Below, piece by piece: positions 1 through 8,318 of a stretch of DNA of 64,000 nt (position 1 is the stretch's first letter; every line of letters starts with the position of its first letter). The notes under the pieces were generated by a model. It saw nothing but the letters and a program-made list of their open reading frames with translations, had not been told where the DNA came from and made no database searches. Location of the stretch: assembly GCF_007558725.1 (NCBI RefSeq), contig NZ_VLPL01000002.1:186001-250000 (forward strand), written 5' to 3'. Source of the DNA: Fluviicola chungangensis (GTDB lineage: Bacteria > Bacteroidota > Bacteroidia > Flavobacteriales_D > Crocinitomicaceae). The position numbers and the translations under genes were made by a program.

Positions 1-1
1 T

Positions 2-1036
2 ATGAAAAAAATTATTTTGTTTTCGATCCTTGTATCTGTTTGCTCGGTCAACGGATTTTCACAAAAGGGATCAAAGAAGGAAGCACTTCAGCCGTTTCAC
101 GGCCGGGCGATTGTTTCCTATAACGTTGAAAATTTGTTTGATACTATTGACGAAAAAGGTGTCATTGATGAAGAGTTCCTGCCGGACGGAAAATTGAAAT
201 GGAATTCCGAAAGATACCGTGTTAAGTTGGACCACCTGGTGGAAGCAATTACCATGAACCTTCCGGAAAATCCGGTAGTAATCGGGTTGGTGGAAATTGA
301 GAATAAAGGAGTTTTAATGGATTTGAAGCATACAGGCCGTTTGGCTAAAACCAACTATGAGATAGCCCACAAAGATTCACCGGATGCACGTGGAATAGAT
401 TGTGGCCTGCTTTACGATAAGAGCTGCTTTAAGTTGTTGAAGATGGAAAACCTGAAAGTTTCAATTGACTCCATTCCGGATTTTAAAACACGTGATATTT
501 TATACGTAAAAGGACAATTGCAGGGAGGGAACATCATTCATCTGTTTGTGAATCATTGGCCGTCACGCCGAGGGGGAGAAAGTGAATCTGAGATCAGGAG
601 AATCCAGGCTGCAAAAGTTGCACGCGCAAAAGTGGATGAGATCCTGAAAGCCGATCCAAAAGCGAATATCGTTCTGATGGGGGATTTTAATGACCATCCG
701 GACAATGTTTCCGTTCGCGATGTCCTGAAAGCAAAAGCGGTTACCGATACCCAAGCGGATTTGGTAGATTTGTTCGAGGACGATCACAAAGCCGGTAAAG
801 GAACCCATAATTTCAAAGGAGAATGGGGGGTTTTGGATCATTTTATTGTTTCAAAAGCACTTTTCGACGGAAGTAACGGAATCCAGCTTTCTCCCAATGA
901 TGGTAAGATCGTTTACGAGGAGAAATTGCTTTTCACCCAGAAAGACGGAAGCAAAAAACCTTCTGCAACGTATGGTGGTCCGAATTATTACGGAGGATAT
1001 TCGGATCATTTACCGATCCAGCTGATTTTAAAATAA
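2..1036 (+). CDS. secreted endonuclease/exonuclease/phosphatase-family protein
   Basis: A 344-residue protein with an N-terminal signal peptide (hydrophobic residues about 4-20), so probably periplasmic or exported. It has the EEP fold signatures: an Asn-Val-Glu-Asn start motif at 41-44, VEIEN near 98-101, NHWPS at 184-188, GDFND at 227-231, LDHF near 279 and the C-terminal SDHLP at 334-338, which supply the metal and phosphate ligands of this phosphodiesterase/nuclease superfamily. The substrate (nucleic acid, phospholipid or inositol phosphate) cannot be read from sequence. The ATG is at base 2 and a signal peptide follows at once, so the gene is probably complete, though the region upstream is not visible. 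It is followed by a tandem repeat. Confidence 0.85.
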   Translation: MKKIILFSILVSVCSVNGFSQKGSKKEALQPFHGRAIVSYNVENLFDTIDEKGVIDEEFLPDGKLKWNSERYRVKLDHLVEAITMNLPENPVVIGLVEIENKGVLMDLKHTGRLAKTNYEIAHKDSPDARGIDCGLLYDKSCFKLLKMENLKVSIDSIPDFKTRDILYVKGQLQGGNIIHLFVNHWPSRRGGESESEIRRIQAAKVARAKVDEILKADPKANIVLMGDFNDHPDNVSVRDVLKAKAVTDTQADLVDLFEDDHKAGKGTHNFKGEWGVLDHFIVSKALFDGSNGIQLSPNDGKIVYEEKLLFTQKDGSKKPSATYGGPNYYGGYSDHLPIQLILK

Positions 1037-1040
1037 GAGA

Positions 1041-1238
1041 AAGCACTGCTTTCGATAAAAGACAAGCGTTAGCGCGGTCAAAAAAAGCACTGCTTTCGAT
1101 AAAAGACAAGCGTTAGCGCGGTCAAAAAAAAGCACTGCTTTCGATAAAAGACAAGCGTTAGCGCGGTCAAAAAAAAGCACTGCTTTCGATAAAAGACAAG
1201 CGTTAGCGCGGTCAAAAAATCACTGCTTTCGATAAAAA
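1041..1238. repeat. 44-45 bp direct tandem repeat, four full units plus a partial fifth
   Basis: Four nearly identical units start at about 1042, 1086, 1131 and 1176, with a truncated fifth at 1220-1237. Each contains agcactgctttcgataaaa, then gacaagcgttagcgcggtc, then a run of A. The only differences are one or two bases in the A-tract, giving periods of 44, 45 and 45. The array fills much of the 348 bp gap (1037-1384) before the RDD gene; the rest of the gap, 1239-1384, is AT-rich and holds nothing I can name. Each unit has a small AGCA-c-TGCT palindrome. There are no unique spacers, so it is not a CRISPR. Strand-slippage expansion is the likely origin. Confidence 0.9.
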
Positions 1239-1384
1239 GCCGGTTATAATTGGGAATCATTAGTAATGCAGTAAAAAGATTTCTGTGTGAAACTTTAAAT
1301 CACATAAATTCAAGGGGAAGAAAGACCTAAAATGAAGCATATTTGTTCTTTAATTTGTATTTTCGGATTCACATCTGACAGGGC

Positions 1385-2137
1385 ATGAAAACAATTTCTT
1401 TTACAACATCGCAATTTGTTACGATCGACTATGAGCTTGCGAGTCCGGTTTACCGGGCAGTTGCAGCCTTTCTGGATGTGGTCTTTTTGCTGATTTATTT
1501 GTTGATAGCCAGTTATTTCATTTCATCCAATTTGCTGGACCTGGATATGAATTCCTTTCAAAACAGGTGGTCACTTTTAAGTATTTTCTTATTGCGCCTG
1601 CCTTGGTTATTGTATTCTCCTGTGATTGAGTATTTGACCAATGGAAGGTCGTTGGGAAAGCTCATTATGGGAATCCGTGTGGTGAAAAGTAATGGAGAAA
1701 CTGCCGGATTGAGAGAGTATTTTACACGATGGATCTTTCGAATCGTAGATATTTGGGTTGGTGGTTTCGGGTTCTTGGCGCTCCTGGTGGCCGGTACAAC
1801 TGAAAAAAGACAGCGAATAGGAGATATAATGGCCGATACGGTGGTTATAAAAGTAAAGGATACACAGATTTATAGTTTAAGGGATGTGCTTTCCATTAAG
1901 AACTCGGATAACCACGTTCCAACTTACCCGAATGTCATTCGCTTTTCAGATGAAGACATGCTCCTGATTAAGAATACGATCCTGCGCGTACAGCGATACC
2001 CCAACCAGTCGAATAAGGATTTCGCAATTCAGCTGGCAGACGAAACCGCCCGCTTGATCGGGTTGGCAGAAACTCCGCCGAAACGCATGGAATTCCTTAA
2101 AATGGTATTACAGGATTACGTGGTATTAACACGCTAA
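1385..2137 (+). CDS. RDD-family membrane protein
   Basis: A 250-residue inner-membrane protein. The RDD signature is visible: Arg24 and Asp31 at the start of the first membrane segment (about 25-47), the NGRSLGKLIMG stretch at 86-96 and the TEKRQRIGD stretch at 139-147, followed by a third hydrophobic segment upstream at about 120-137. The last 90 residues are soluble and have no recognised fold. RDD proteins are poorly characterised; some act in ion transport or accompany secretion genes, so no specific role is assigned. The gene ends 12 bp before rsmI on the same strand and is probably co-transcribed with it. Confidence 0.8.
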   Translation: MKTISFTTSQFVTIDYELASPVYRAVAAFLDVVFLLIYLLIASYFISSNLLDLDMNSFQNRWSLLSIFLLRLPWLLYSPVIEYLTNGRSLGKLIMGIRVVKSNGETAGLREYFTRWIFRIVDIWVGGFGFLALLVAGTTEKRQRIGDIMADTVVIKVKDTQIYSLRDVLSIKNSDNHVPTYPNVIRFSDEDMLLIKNTILRVQRYPNQSNKDFAIQLADETARLIGLAETPPKRMEFLKMVLQDYVVLTR

Positions 2138-2149
2138 AAACAAACTAAA

Positions 2150-2824
2150 ATGGGTGTGTTATTTGTGGTTCCAACCCCTGTTGGAAATTTGGAGGACATT
2201 ACATTAAGAGCAATTCGTTTACTCAAAGAGGCAGAGATTATTTATTCGGAAGATACGCGGGTAACCAAAAAACTGCTTTCTCATCTGGAAATAACAGGAA
2301 AACAGATCATTCCATTCCATGCACACAACGAGCACAAACAACTGGAGCGCTCTGTTCAGACAGTTCGTGAGAATCAATGTACGGTCCTGGTTTCGGATGC
2401 CGGAACACCGGCTATTTCCGATCCCGGATTCCTGTTGGTAAGAGCGTGTGTCGAAGCGGGTTTGGAAGTAACATGTTTGCCTGGTCCAACAGCATTCGTT
2501 CCGGCCTTGGTTGCAAGTGGTTTTCCATGTGATCGGTTCCTGTACGAAGGGTTTCTTCCGCACAAAAAAGGAAGACAGACCAAATGGCTTTCTTACAAAG
2601 AGGAGGAACGGACTATCGTTTTGTACGAGTCCCCGCACCGTATTGTCAAAGCATTGGAAGAGTGTGTCAACTTTCTGGGAGCAGACAGAGAAGTCTGTGT
2701 TGCACGTGAAATCAGTAAGCTGTTTGAGCAATTCGTAAGAGGAAAAGCAGAAGACGTGTTAAAACACTTCCAGAATACGCCACCAAAAGGGGAAATCGTA
2801 TTGCTTATAAAAGGAAACGGATAA
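2150..2824 (+). CDS. rsmI: 16S rRNA (cytidine1402-2'-O)-methyltransferase RsmI
   Basis: The 224-residue product matches the SAM-dependent tetrapyrrole-methylase family. It has PTPVGNLEDITLRA at 8-21, SEDTR at 33-37, SDAGTPAISDPG at 82-93, the PGPTAFVPAL stretch at 111-120 and the LYESPHR segment at 158-164, all typical of RsmI, which 2'-O-methylates C1402 in the decoding centre of 16S rRNA. It is slightly shorter than many homologues because the C-terminal helical extension is missing, as is common in Bacteroidota. It follows the RDD gene closely and faces the convergent stress-protein gene. Confidence 0.93.
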   Translation: MGVLFVVPTPVGNLEDITLRAIRLLKEAEIIYSEDTRVTKKLLSHLEITGKQIIPFHAHNEHKQLERSVQTVRENQCTVLVSDAGTPAISDPGFLLVRACVEAGLEVTCLPGPTAFVPALVASGFPCDRFLYEGFLPHKKGRQTKWLSYKEEERTIVLYESPHRIVKALEECVNFLGADREVCVAREISKLFEQFVRGKAEDVLKHFQNTPPKGEIVLLIKGNG

Positions 2825-2845
2825 GCTTTTTCAAACCTATCCGTT
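2816..2845 (-). terminator. possible terminator between convergent rsmI and usp genes
   Basis: An 8 bp inverted repeat (AACGGATA at 2816-2823, TATCCGTT at 2838-2845) overlaps the rsmI stop codon. Read on the minus strand the stem is followed by a T-rich stretch (TTTCCTTTT), which would suit termination of the stress-protein transcript. There is no T-run on the plus side. Confidence 0.35.
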
Positions 2846-2890
2846 GTTGGAACAAGACTCCAAATCCTGAAGTCTTAATATCTTAAAGTT

Positions 2891-3712
2891 TTACTGAGTA
2901 ATAAATCCGAACTGTGATCCTGTAGAAGTGTCCTCTCCGTCAAAAGTCATTACCGGCAAAGCCAATTCATTTTCAGCCAGACTTTGAATCAGATTCGTTG
3001 AGAATAAAGAGAACATATCCTGGTAATGCGTTGCCGCCAACAGGTCTGCATTTACTTCACGACAGTATTCAATGAGGTTTTTCTCAAAGTTGGTAGAGTC
3101 CAGCAAATGAATTGTCGTGTCCAGACCATGATCCTTTAAGTATCCGTTTGCCACACGCAAGTTCACTTCAATTTTTTGCATCAGTCCTTCGTCGGCATAG
3201 CGTTGACCAACCAGAAATATTTTGGAATTGAACACTTGTGCTACTCTGGAAGCGTACCGTACCACCTGAACGCTTTCTCTTGCCAGGTCAACTGTCATGA
3301 CAATGGATTTGATCTTGTGGAAGGAAGTATCTTCTTGTGTCAGTACAATCGGAACATTGCTGTTCGATACAACCGATAAAGCGGGGCTTCCGAAGATCTT
3401 TTGCCAGATTGATGTGCTGTGTGTTCCCATGATCACAAGTTGCACACCGATTGAATCCGCAATAATTCCAATATCCCTTAAGACTTTTCCGATAACCACA
3501 CGGGTTGAGATCTTTACGTCCGGATTTTGGTATTTGACCGCCAGGTCATGCAGCTGCTTTTCTGCTGCGATGCGTTCTTTCGAATGCGAAATAATATGAA
3601 GTAACACAATATCGCCTTTATTGTATTTGGCTGCATCCAATGCAAAAACCAAAGCGTTTTCAGTTACCGGAGTAAAATCAATCGGAACCAGGTAGTGGAA
3701 TGTAGTCGCCAT
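2891..3712 (-). CDS. tandem-domain universal stress protein (UspA family)
   Basis: A 273-residue cytoplasmic protein made of two Usp domains (about 1-135 and 143-265). Domain 1 opens with the FHYLVPIDFTPVTENAL strand-helix and carries an MGTHSTSIWQKIFGSPA segment near 103-119, which resembles the ATP-binding G-x2-G-x9-G(S/T) loop. Domain 2 is more diverged and has no clear loop. Such proteins help survival in stationary phase or stress; the client is unknown. A promoter core lies 5 bp upstream of the start codon. The divergent oxidoreductase gene starts about 95 bp away. Confidence 0.85.
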   Translation of the reverse strand: MATTFHYLVPIDFTPVTENALVFALDAAKYNKGDIVLLHIISHSKERIAAEKQLHDLAVKYQNPDVKISTRVVIGKVLRDIGIIADSIGVQLVIMGTHSTSIWQKIFGSPALSVVSNSNVPIVLTQEDTSFHKIKSIVMTVDLARESVQVVRYASRVAQVFNSKIFLVGQRYADEGLMQKIEVNLRVANGYLKDHGLDTTIHLLDSTNFEKNLIEYCREVNADLLAATHYQDMFSLFSTNLIQSLAENELALPVMTFDGEDTSTGSQFGFITQ

Positions 3713-3717
3713 TGTAT

Positions 3718-3725
3718 CAAATTTA
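3718..3725 (-). promoter_or_regulatory. promoter core TAnnTTTG for the Usp gene
   Basis: On the minus strand the sequence TAAATTTG ends 5 bp before the ATG at 3712. It matches the -7 element of Bacteroidota housekeeping promoters. No TTG was found 19 bp further upstream, so the -33 element is weak or absent. The short distance implies an almost leaderless transcript. Confidence 0.45.
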
Positions 3726-3796
3726 AGTTTTGATTAAAAATAGCATTTTTTCGGCAGACAGATTTTTTTTGAAGAAAGCGCGCGAACTTTTTAGGT

Positions 3797-3804
3797 TAAA
3801 TTTG
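3797..3804 (+). promoter_or_regulatory. promoter core TAnnTTTG for the quinone-oxidoreductase-like gene
   Basis: TAAATTTG lies 3 bp before the ATG at 3808. This position argues for the 3808 start over the longer reading frame beginning at 3730, because the frame upstream of 3797 would lie outside the transcript. Confidence 0.45.
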
Positions 3805-3807
3805 CAT

Positions 3808-4851
3808 ATGAGACAGACGGAAGCATTTCATTTGGTAAAGAAAGGGTCGGCTGAAACTGCCTTTGAATTAAGAATCCTTAGTTTACCTGCATTAAAAGGC
3901 AATCAGGTCCTCATTGATGTAGAAGCATTCGGTTTGAATTATGCCGATGTAATGGCGCGTTTGGGCCTCTACCGTGAAGCACCACCCATGCCCTGTGTAA
4001 TTGGTTATGAGGTAGTCGGAAAAATTTCCGAGGTTGGCGGAAACGGAAACAAAGAACTGATCGGAAAAAGGGTCGTTGGATTTTGCAGATTCGGTGGGTA
4101 TTCGAAACAGGTTATTACGGAGAATTATGCAGTTTCTGTTATTGATGAAATGGATGCGGGAATTGCCTTATCATTGGCAACCCAATTTGTAACCGCTTAT
4201 TACATGGTGAACCGTTCGGCAAATGTTCAGTCCGGGGAGCGGGTTTTAATTCATGCAGCAGCCGGTGGTGTCGGAACAGCCCTGATCCAATTGTGTAAGT
4301 TAAAAGGAGCACATGTTATTGCCAAAGTAAGTTCCAAAGAGAAAGAAAAACTGGTAAAGGATTTAGGTGCCGATGAGGTCATTAACTACAAAGAATCAGC
4401 TTACGAAAAACAAGTTCTAAACTGTTTAGGACCAGATAGATTGGATGTCAGTTTCAATCCGGTTGCCGGTGCAACATTCAAAAAGGACCAGGCACTTTTG
4501 GGAACAGGTGGAAGGATGGTGTTATTTGGTGGTTCTGAATTATCAAATGGTAAGTGGGGACTCCTTTCAACGCTTAATTTTGTTAGAAAGATGGGTTTTG
4601 TTGTACCAATCGGATTAATGATGCGTTCTAAATCCATTATTGGAATAAACATGCTCAAAGTGGCTGACTTCAAACCACATGTACTTGCTCAGTGTCTCAA
4701 CGAGGTGGTGCAAATGGTAAAACAAGGGCAGATTCATCCGGTTGTAGGTGGTGTCTACAGGCAAGAAGAATTAAAAACAGCCCATCGTTTGCTGGAAGAA
4801 GGCAAAACTGTTGGAAAATTAATAATTGAGTGGGATGATAAACCGAATTAA
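3808..4851 (+). CDS. zinc-independent MDR-family quinone oxidoreductase-like protein
   Basis: The 347-residue product is a medium-chain dehydrogenase/reductase. It has an N-terminal GroES-like domain (about 1-120) with the NYADVMARLG segment, and a Rossmann domain with the nucleotide-binding motif in HAAAGGVGTALIQLCKLKGA. The zinc-ligand cysteines of alcohol dehydrogenases are not apparent, which points to the quinone-oxidoreductase (zeta-crystallin/VAT1-like) branch using NAD(P)H. The open frame runs back to 3730, but the ATG at 3808 is preferred since homologues begin near this point and a promoter core lies just before it. The next gene starts inside its last codons. Confidence 0.85.
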   Translation: MRQTEAFHLVKKGSAETAFELRILSLPALKGNQVLIDVEAFGLNYADVMARLGLYREAPPMPCVIGYEVVGKISEVGGNGNKELIGKRVVGFCRFGGYSKQVITENYAVSVIDEMDAGIALSLATQFVTAYYMVNRSANVQSGERVLIHAAAGGVGTALIQLCKLKGAHVIAKVSSKEKEKLVKDLGADEVINYKESAYEKQVLNCLGPDRLDVSFNPVAGATFKKDQALLGTGGRMVLFGGSELSNGKWGLLSTLNFVRKMGFVVPIGLMMRSKSIIGINMLKVADFKPHVLAQCLNEVVQMVKQGQIHPVVGGVYRQEELKTAHRLLEEGKTVGKLIIEWDDKPN

Positions 4852-5329
4852 TTGTTTGTTTGTTATTGTGGGTTCATGGTTAACCTTCACTGCCTGTATC
4901 GAACACCGGGAAGAAAAAAAGACACCTGTTAAGCGATCTACTGCTAATAAAGAAGAAGAAAAGTATATCACCGACAAAGATTACAAAGTATTCCGTATTT
5001 ATGAGGGAGAAATTCCCTGTGAAGATTGTGACGGGATTCAACAACGATTAGTTGTTAAAGGAGATACTGTTGGAATTTTTCGCTTGACCGAAACATATAA
5101 AAATGCTACCGAAGATGGCGACGCCACCCTGGTTTGCAGCGGTCAATGGAAAAAGATCAAAGCCGCAGAAAGAGAAACCCTTATTCTTTCCCAAGGAGGG
5201 ATCAATGATTCTGTCCGCAGAATGGAATACGAGTTTCGACCGAAGGAAATCATCCAGTTGTCTTTAGATGAAAAGCGCTTTAAAAATACAGCGGCTTACC
5301 GTTTGAAATTGGTCCGAAAATCAAACTAA
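4835..5329 (+). CDS. NlpE-like lipoprotein
   Basis: The product is about 164 residues from the ATG at 4835 (a TTG at 4826 is a less likely start). A short hydrophobic signal ends in a Thr-Ala-Cys lipobox near residue 20, so it is probably a lipoprotein. The motif YEGEIPCEDCDGI is the hallmark of the NlpE N-terminal domain (Tyr-x-Gly-x-Leu/Ile-Pro-Cys-x-x-Cys-x-Gly-Ile), known in E. coli from copper tolerance and envelope-stress sensing. Whether it senses metal or surface stress here is unknown. It overlaps the end of the oxidoreductase gene by 17 bp, so the two are probably translationally coupled. Confidence 0.75.
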   Translation: MINRINCLFVIVGSWLTFTACIEHREEKKTPVKRSTANKEEEKYITDKDYKVFRIYEGEIPCEDCDGIQQRLVVKGDTVGIFRLTETYKNATEDGDATLVCSGQWKKIKAAERETLILSQGGINDSVRRMEYEFRPKEIIQLSLDEKRFKNTAAYRLKLVRKSN

Positions 5330-5350
5330 GATTGAGAATGTACAAGTGAG

Positions 5351-5368
5351 TTCCGACAGCTATCGGAA
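5351..5368. repeat. 18 bp near-palindrome in the 124 bp gap before aspS
   Basis: TTCCGA cagcta TCGGAA forms a near-perfect 18 bp palindrome between the convergent NlpE-like gene and aspS. It has no following T-run and could be an intergenic repeat or weak hairpin. The rest of the gap, 5330-5453, shows nothing further. Confidence 0.5.
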
Positions 5369-5453
5369 TGAAAGAAGAGAAAAATGCTGTTTTCGAACGG
5401 CTCTCCTACTGCAGATTAATCTAAATCCATCCGTTTCAATTTTACATTCTCAA

Positions 5454-7199
5454 TTAGTTGGTTTTAATTCCCAATTCTTTCAATTGCACTTCGTCGATCT
5501 GTGAAGGTGCATCAATCATCACATCTCTTCCGCTATTGTTTTTAGGGAATGCAATGTAATCGCGGATGGAATCGGAACCACCCATTGTTGCTACCAAACG
5601 ATCCAAACCGAATGCCAGTCCGCCATGCGGAGGTGCTCCGTATTCAAAAGCATTCAACAAGAAACCGAATTGTTCCTGTGCCTGTTCCGGAGTAAATCCT
5701 AACAATTCAAACATGCGGGATTGAAGTGCTCTGTCGTGGATGCGGATCGAGCCACCACCCAATTCAACGCCGTTCATAGCCAAATCATAGGCATTCGCAC
5801 GCACCTTTCCGGGTTCGGAATCGATCAACCCGAAATCTTCCGGTTTCGGAGAAGTAAATGGATGGTGCATCGCATGGTAGCGTCCGTGTTCTTCGTCCCA
5901 TTCCAAAAGCGGGAAATCCAATACCCACAAAGGCTTGAATTCATCCGGTTTGCGCAAACCAAGTTCCGTTCCCATGCGTAAACGCAGTTCGTTCATTTGT
6001 TTGCGTGTTTTATCCAGGTCACCGCTTAAAACAAAGATCAAATCTCCTGCTTTTGCACCAGAAGCTTCCGCCCAGGATTTCAACGCAGCCTCATCGTAAA
6101 ATTTATCTACCGAACTTTTAAAGGTTCCGTCCAAGTTACATTTCACATAAACCAAACCAAGTGCACCGATTTGAGGGCGTTTTATCCAATCCGTGATTTC
6201 ATCCAATTGCTTGCGTGTGTATTCGCTTGCTCCCGGAACCGCAATTCCGATTACTGCCTCTGCGTTATCAAATACCTGGAAATTCTTTCCGGAGGAAAGT
6301 GCTTTCAGGTCCGTGAATTTCATATCGAAACGGATGTCCGGTTTGTCCGAACCATAAATTGCCATTGCTTCTGCATAAGTCATTCGCGGGAAATTGCCTT
6401 CAAAAGTGATTCCGCGAACGGTTTGGAACAAGTGCTTGATCAATCCTTCAAACATGTTCAGGATATCTTCCTGTTCCACAAATGCCATTTCACAGTCGAT
6501 CTGGGTAAACTCGGGTTGACGGTCAGCACGCAGGTCTTCATCGCGGAAACATTTTACGATCTGGTAATAGCGGTCAAAACCGGAAACCATTAACAACTGC
6601 TTGAATGTTTGCGGAGATTGAGGCAAGGCATAAAACTCCCCGGGATTCATTCTGCTTGGAACTACGAAATCGCGGGCTCCTTCCGGTGTAGATTTAATCA
6701 AATAAGGGGTTTCTACATCCAAAAACCCGTTTGAATCCAAATATTTCCGTGTTTCCAATGCTACTTGGTTACGCAAACGCAATTTTTGCTGTACCGGGTT
6801 TCTTCTCAAATCCAGGTAGCGGTATTGCGCACGCAATTCTTCCCCGCCATCCGTATCGTCTTCAATGGTGAAAGGAGGTGTTTTCGCTGCATTCAGTAAG
6901 TTGAGTTCTGAAACCTTGATTTCGATTTCTCCGGTGGGCAGATTTGCGTTTTTGCTGCTGCGCTCAATAACCAACCCTTTTACCTGGATGACAAATTCCC
7001 GGCCCAATTTTCGGGCCTGTAAACACAAATCACTATTTTCTTCCAGGTTGAAAGCCAATTGTGTAATCCCATAACGGTCACGTAAATCAACGAACGTCAT
7101 TCCTCCAAGATCCCTGGATTTTTGAACCCAACCCGCTAATGTTACCTCCTGTCCGATATGTGCGGCGCGCAATTCGCCATTTGTGTGTGATCTGTACAT
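5454..7199 (-). CDS. aspS: aspartyl-tRNA synthetase
   Basis: The 581-residue product is a bacterial-type class II aspartyl-tRNA synthetase. The N-terminal OB-fold anticodon domain (about 1-110) includes [20 protein letters not shown]. The catalytic domain shows RYLDLRR, motif 2 ([19 protein letters not shown]), the bacterial GAD insertion in the middle, and motif 3 near the C-terminus ([15 protein letters not shown]). It charges tRNA-Asp. Because gatA and gatC also occur in this window, the genome probably makes some Asn- or Gln-tRNA by transamidation, so this enzyme may be non-discriminating; that is inference. Confidence 0.97.
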   Translation of the reverse strand: MYRSHTNGELRAAHIGQEVTLAGWVQKSRDLGGMTFVDLRDRYGITQLAFNLEENSDLCLQARKLGREFVIQVKGLVIERSSKNANLPTGEIEIKVSELNLLNAAKTPPFTIEDDTDGGEELRAQYRYLDLRRNPVQQKLRLRNQVALETRKYLDSNGFLDVETPYLIKSTPEGARDFVVPSRMNPGEFYALPQSPQTFKQLLMVSGFDRYYQIVKCFRDEDLRADRQPEFTQIDCEMAFVEQEDILNMFEGLIKHLFQTVRGITFEGNFPRMTYAEAMAIYGSDKPDIRFDMKFTDLKALSSGKNFQVFDNAEAVIGIAVPGASEYTRKQLDEITDWIKRPQIGALGLVYVKCNLDGTFKSSVDKFYDEAALKSWAEASGAKAGDLIFVLSGDLDKTRKQMNELRLRMGTELGLRKPDEFKPLWVLDFPLLEWDEEHGRYHAMHHPFTSPKPEDFGLIDSEPGKVRANAYDLAMNGVELGGGSIRIHDRALQSRMFELLGFTPEQAQEQFGFLLNAFEYGAPPHGGLAFGLDRLVATMGGSDSIRDYIAFPKNNSGRDVMIDAPSQIDEVQLKELGIKTN

Positions 7200-7218
7200 G
7201 TAATTGAAAATTGAATTG

Positions 7219-7226
7219 CAAAATTA
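7219..7226 (-). promoter_or_regulatory. promoter core TAnnTTTG for aspS
   Basis: TAATTTTG on the minus strand lies 19 bp upstream of the aspS ATG. No -33 TTG is evident at the usual spacing. Confidence 0.4.
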
Positions 7227-7415
7227 ACGAATGTATGAGAGCTTTAGGCCTCCCGACGATTATTTTTTTCAAAACGTAATCAATTAATAATCAATAGTTT
7301 AAAAAACAATTCAATTTTTTTTTGGATCTGCTGTAACAAAATAAGAGGTGAGATGGTCATATGTTCGAAAAGCCCGAAGTACTTAACTGGTTAGAAAGCA
7401 ATAAAATTTAGAGAT

Positions 7416-8204
7416 ATGAGAACAGGTTTATTTATTACGTTTATATTCTTCCTATTCGGATATGCAAAAGGTCAGGAAGATCCGGATACAACACGTATCA
7501 AATTGAAAGAAAAACTGATCCTGATTATTAAAAACAATGACAGTGATACCATTGATGCTGCTCCCGATCATAAAACATTGAAGCATTTTGAGGCACATTG
7601 GGCCGGGGTTGAGTTTGGACCTACCATCTTGTTGAACAGTGCCATGAAAAGCAGTTTCCCCAATGACAAACAATGGGAAAATGATCCGGGTAAATCGTTC
7701 AGCTGGAATTTTAATTTCGCAGAATACAAGTTCAAAATTTATAAAAATTACATCGGGTTGACGACCGGTTTAGGAATCAACTGGACACAAATCGGGTTGA
7801 AGAACAACTTGCTGTTTGCGAATTCAGATTCCTTGTGGGTATTGAAGGATACAGTGAATGATTACAAAAAGAACAAATTGCGTGCAGTTTATTTAACCGC
7901 TCCGCTGATGCTTGAATTCTGTTCAAGTGCTGATTCCGACAAAGGGTTTTACCTGGCTGCCGGAGTAATTGGAGGAGTAAGAATCGGTTCCAGCACCAAA
8001 CAAGTGATTGAAGAAGACAAAACAAAATACCGCACGAAGACAAAAGGAGTTTACGGGTTAAACGCATTCCGCCTGGATGCTGCTGTAAAATTGGGATATA
8101 AAAACATCGGAGTGTTTGCAAATTACAACCTGCTGCCTCTTTTCGATACCGACAAAACGGTCGGAGTTTACCCACTAACATTTGGTTTAACAGTCAATTT
8201 TTAG
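7416..8204 (+). CDS. PorT-like outer-membrane beta-barrel protein
   Basis: A 262-residue protein with a cleavable signal peptide (about 1-19, ending near YAKGQ). The mature part has alternating amphipathic strands and ends in LTFGLTVNF, a C-terminal aromatic residue typical of outer-membrane barrels. It resembles small PorT-type beta-barrel proteins that are common and mostly uncharacterised in Bacteroidota. A strong terminator follows, so it is a single-gene unit. The region upstream (7227-7415) is AT-rich with no clear regulatory motif. Confidence 0.7.
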   Translation: MRTGLFITFIFFLFGYAKGQEDPDTTRIKLKEKLILIIKNNDSDTIDAAPDHKTLKHFEAHWAGVEFGPTILLNSAMKSSFPNDKQWENDPGKSFSWNFNFAEYKFKIYKNYIGLTTGLGINWTQIGLKNNLLFANSDSLWVLKDTVNDYKKNKLRAVYLTAPLMLEFCSSADSDKGFYLAAGVIGGVRIGSSTKQVIEEDKTKYRTKTKGVYGLNAFRLDAAVKLGYKNIGVFANYNLLPLFDTDKTVGVYPLTFGLTVNF

Positions 8205-8232
8205 TGATTTTACATCATAAGTAACAAAAAGC

Positions 8233-8264
8233 AGAAAAGGAGGTGAATATTCGCCTCCTTTTCT
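8233..8264 (+). terminator. rho-independent terminator
   Basis: An 11 bp perfect stem (AGAAAAGGAGG at 8233-8243, CCTCCTTTTCT at 8254-8264) is followed by TTTTC. The inner bases also pair (GTGAAT with ATTCGC allowing a G-U). It terminates the beta-barrel gene. Confidence 0.85.
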
Positions 8265-8298
8265 TTTTCGCGTAAAATGAGTTTAAGGTGTTTTTTGC

Positions 8299-8306
8299 TA
8301 ACTTTG
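8299..8306 (+). promoter_or_regulatory. promoter core TAnnTTTG for the TPR/kinase-like gene
   Basis: TAACTTTG lies 12 bp before the ATG at 8319. This supports 8319 rather than the in-frame ATG at 8277 as the start. Confidence 0.45.
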
Positions 8307-8318
8307 AACAAGAACTTT

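Noticed and set aside
1041-1238. Possible CRISPR array
   Set aside because: The units are contiguous with no unique spacers and there are no cas genes nearby.
1078-1260. Minus-strand 60-codon frame with a repeated LTALTLVFYRKQCFF peptide
   Set aside because: It exists only because the 45 bp repeat is a multiple of three. There is no start signal, upstream promoter or other evidence of coding.
8233-8250. AAAGGAGGTGAAT looks like a Shine-Dalgarno site
   Set aside because: It is one arm of a perfect terminator stem and no matching start codon follows at a suitable distance.
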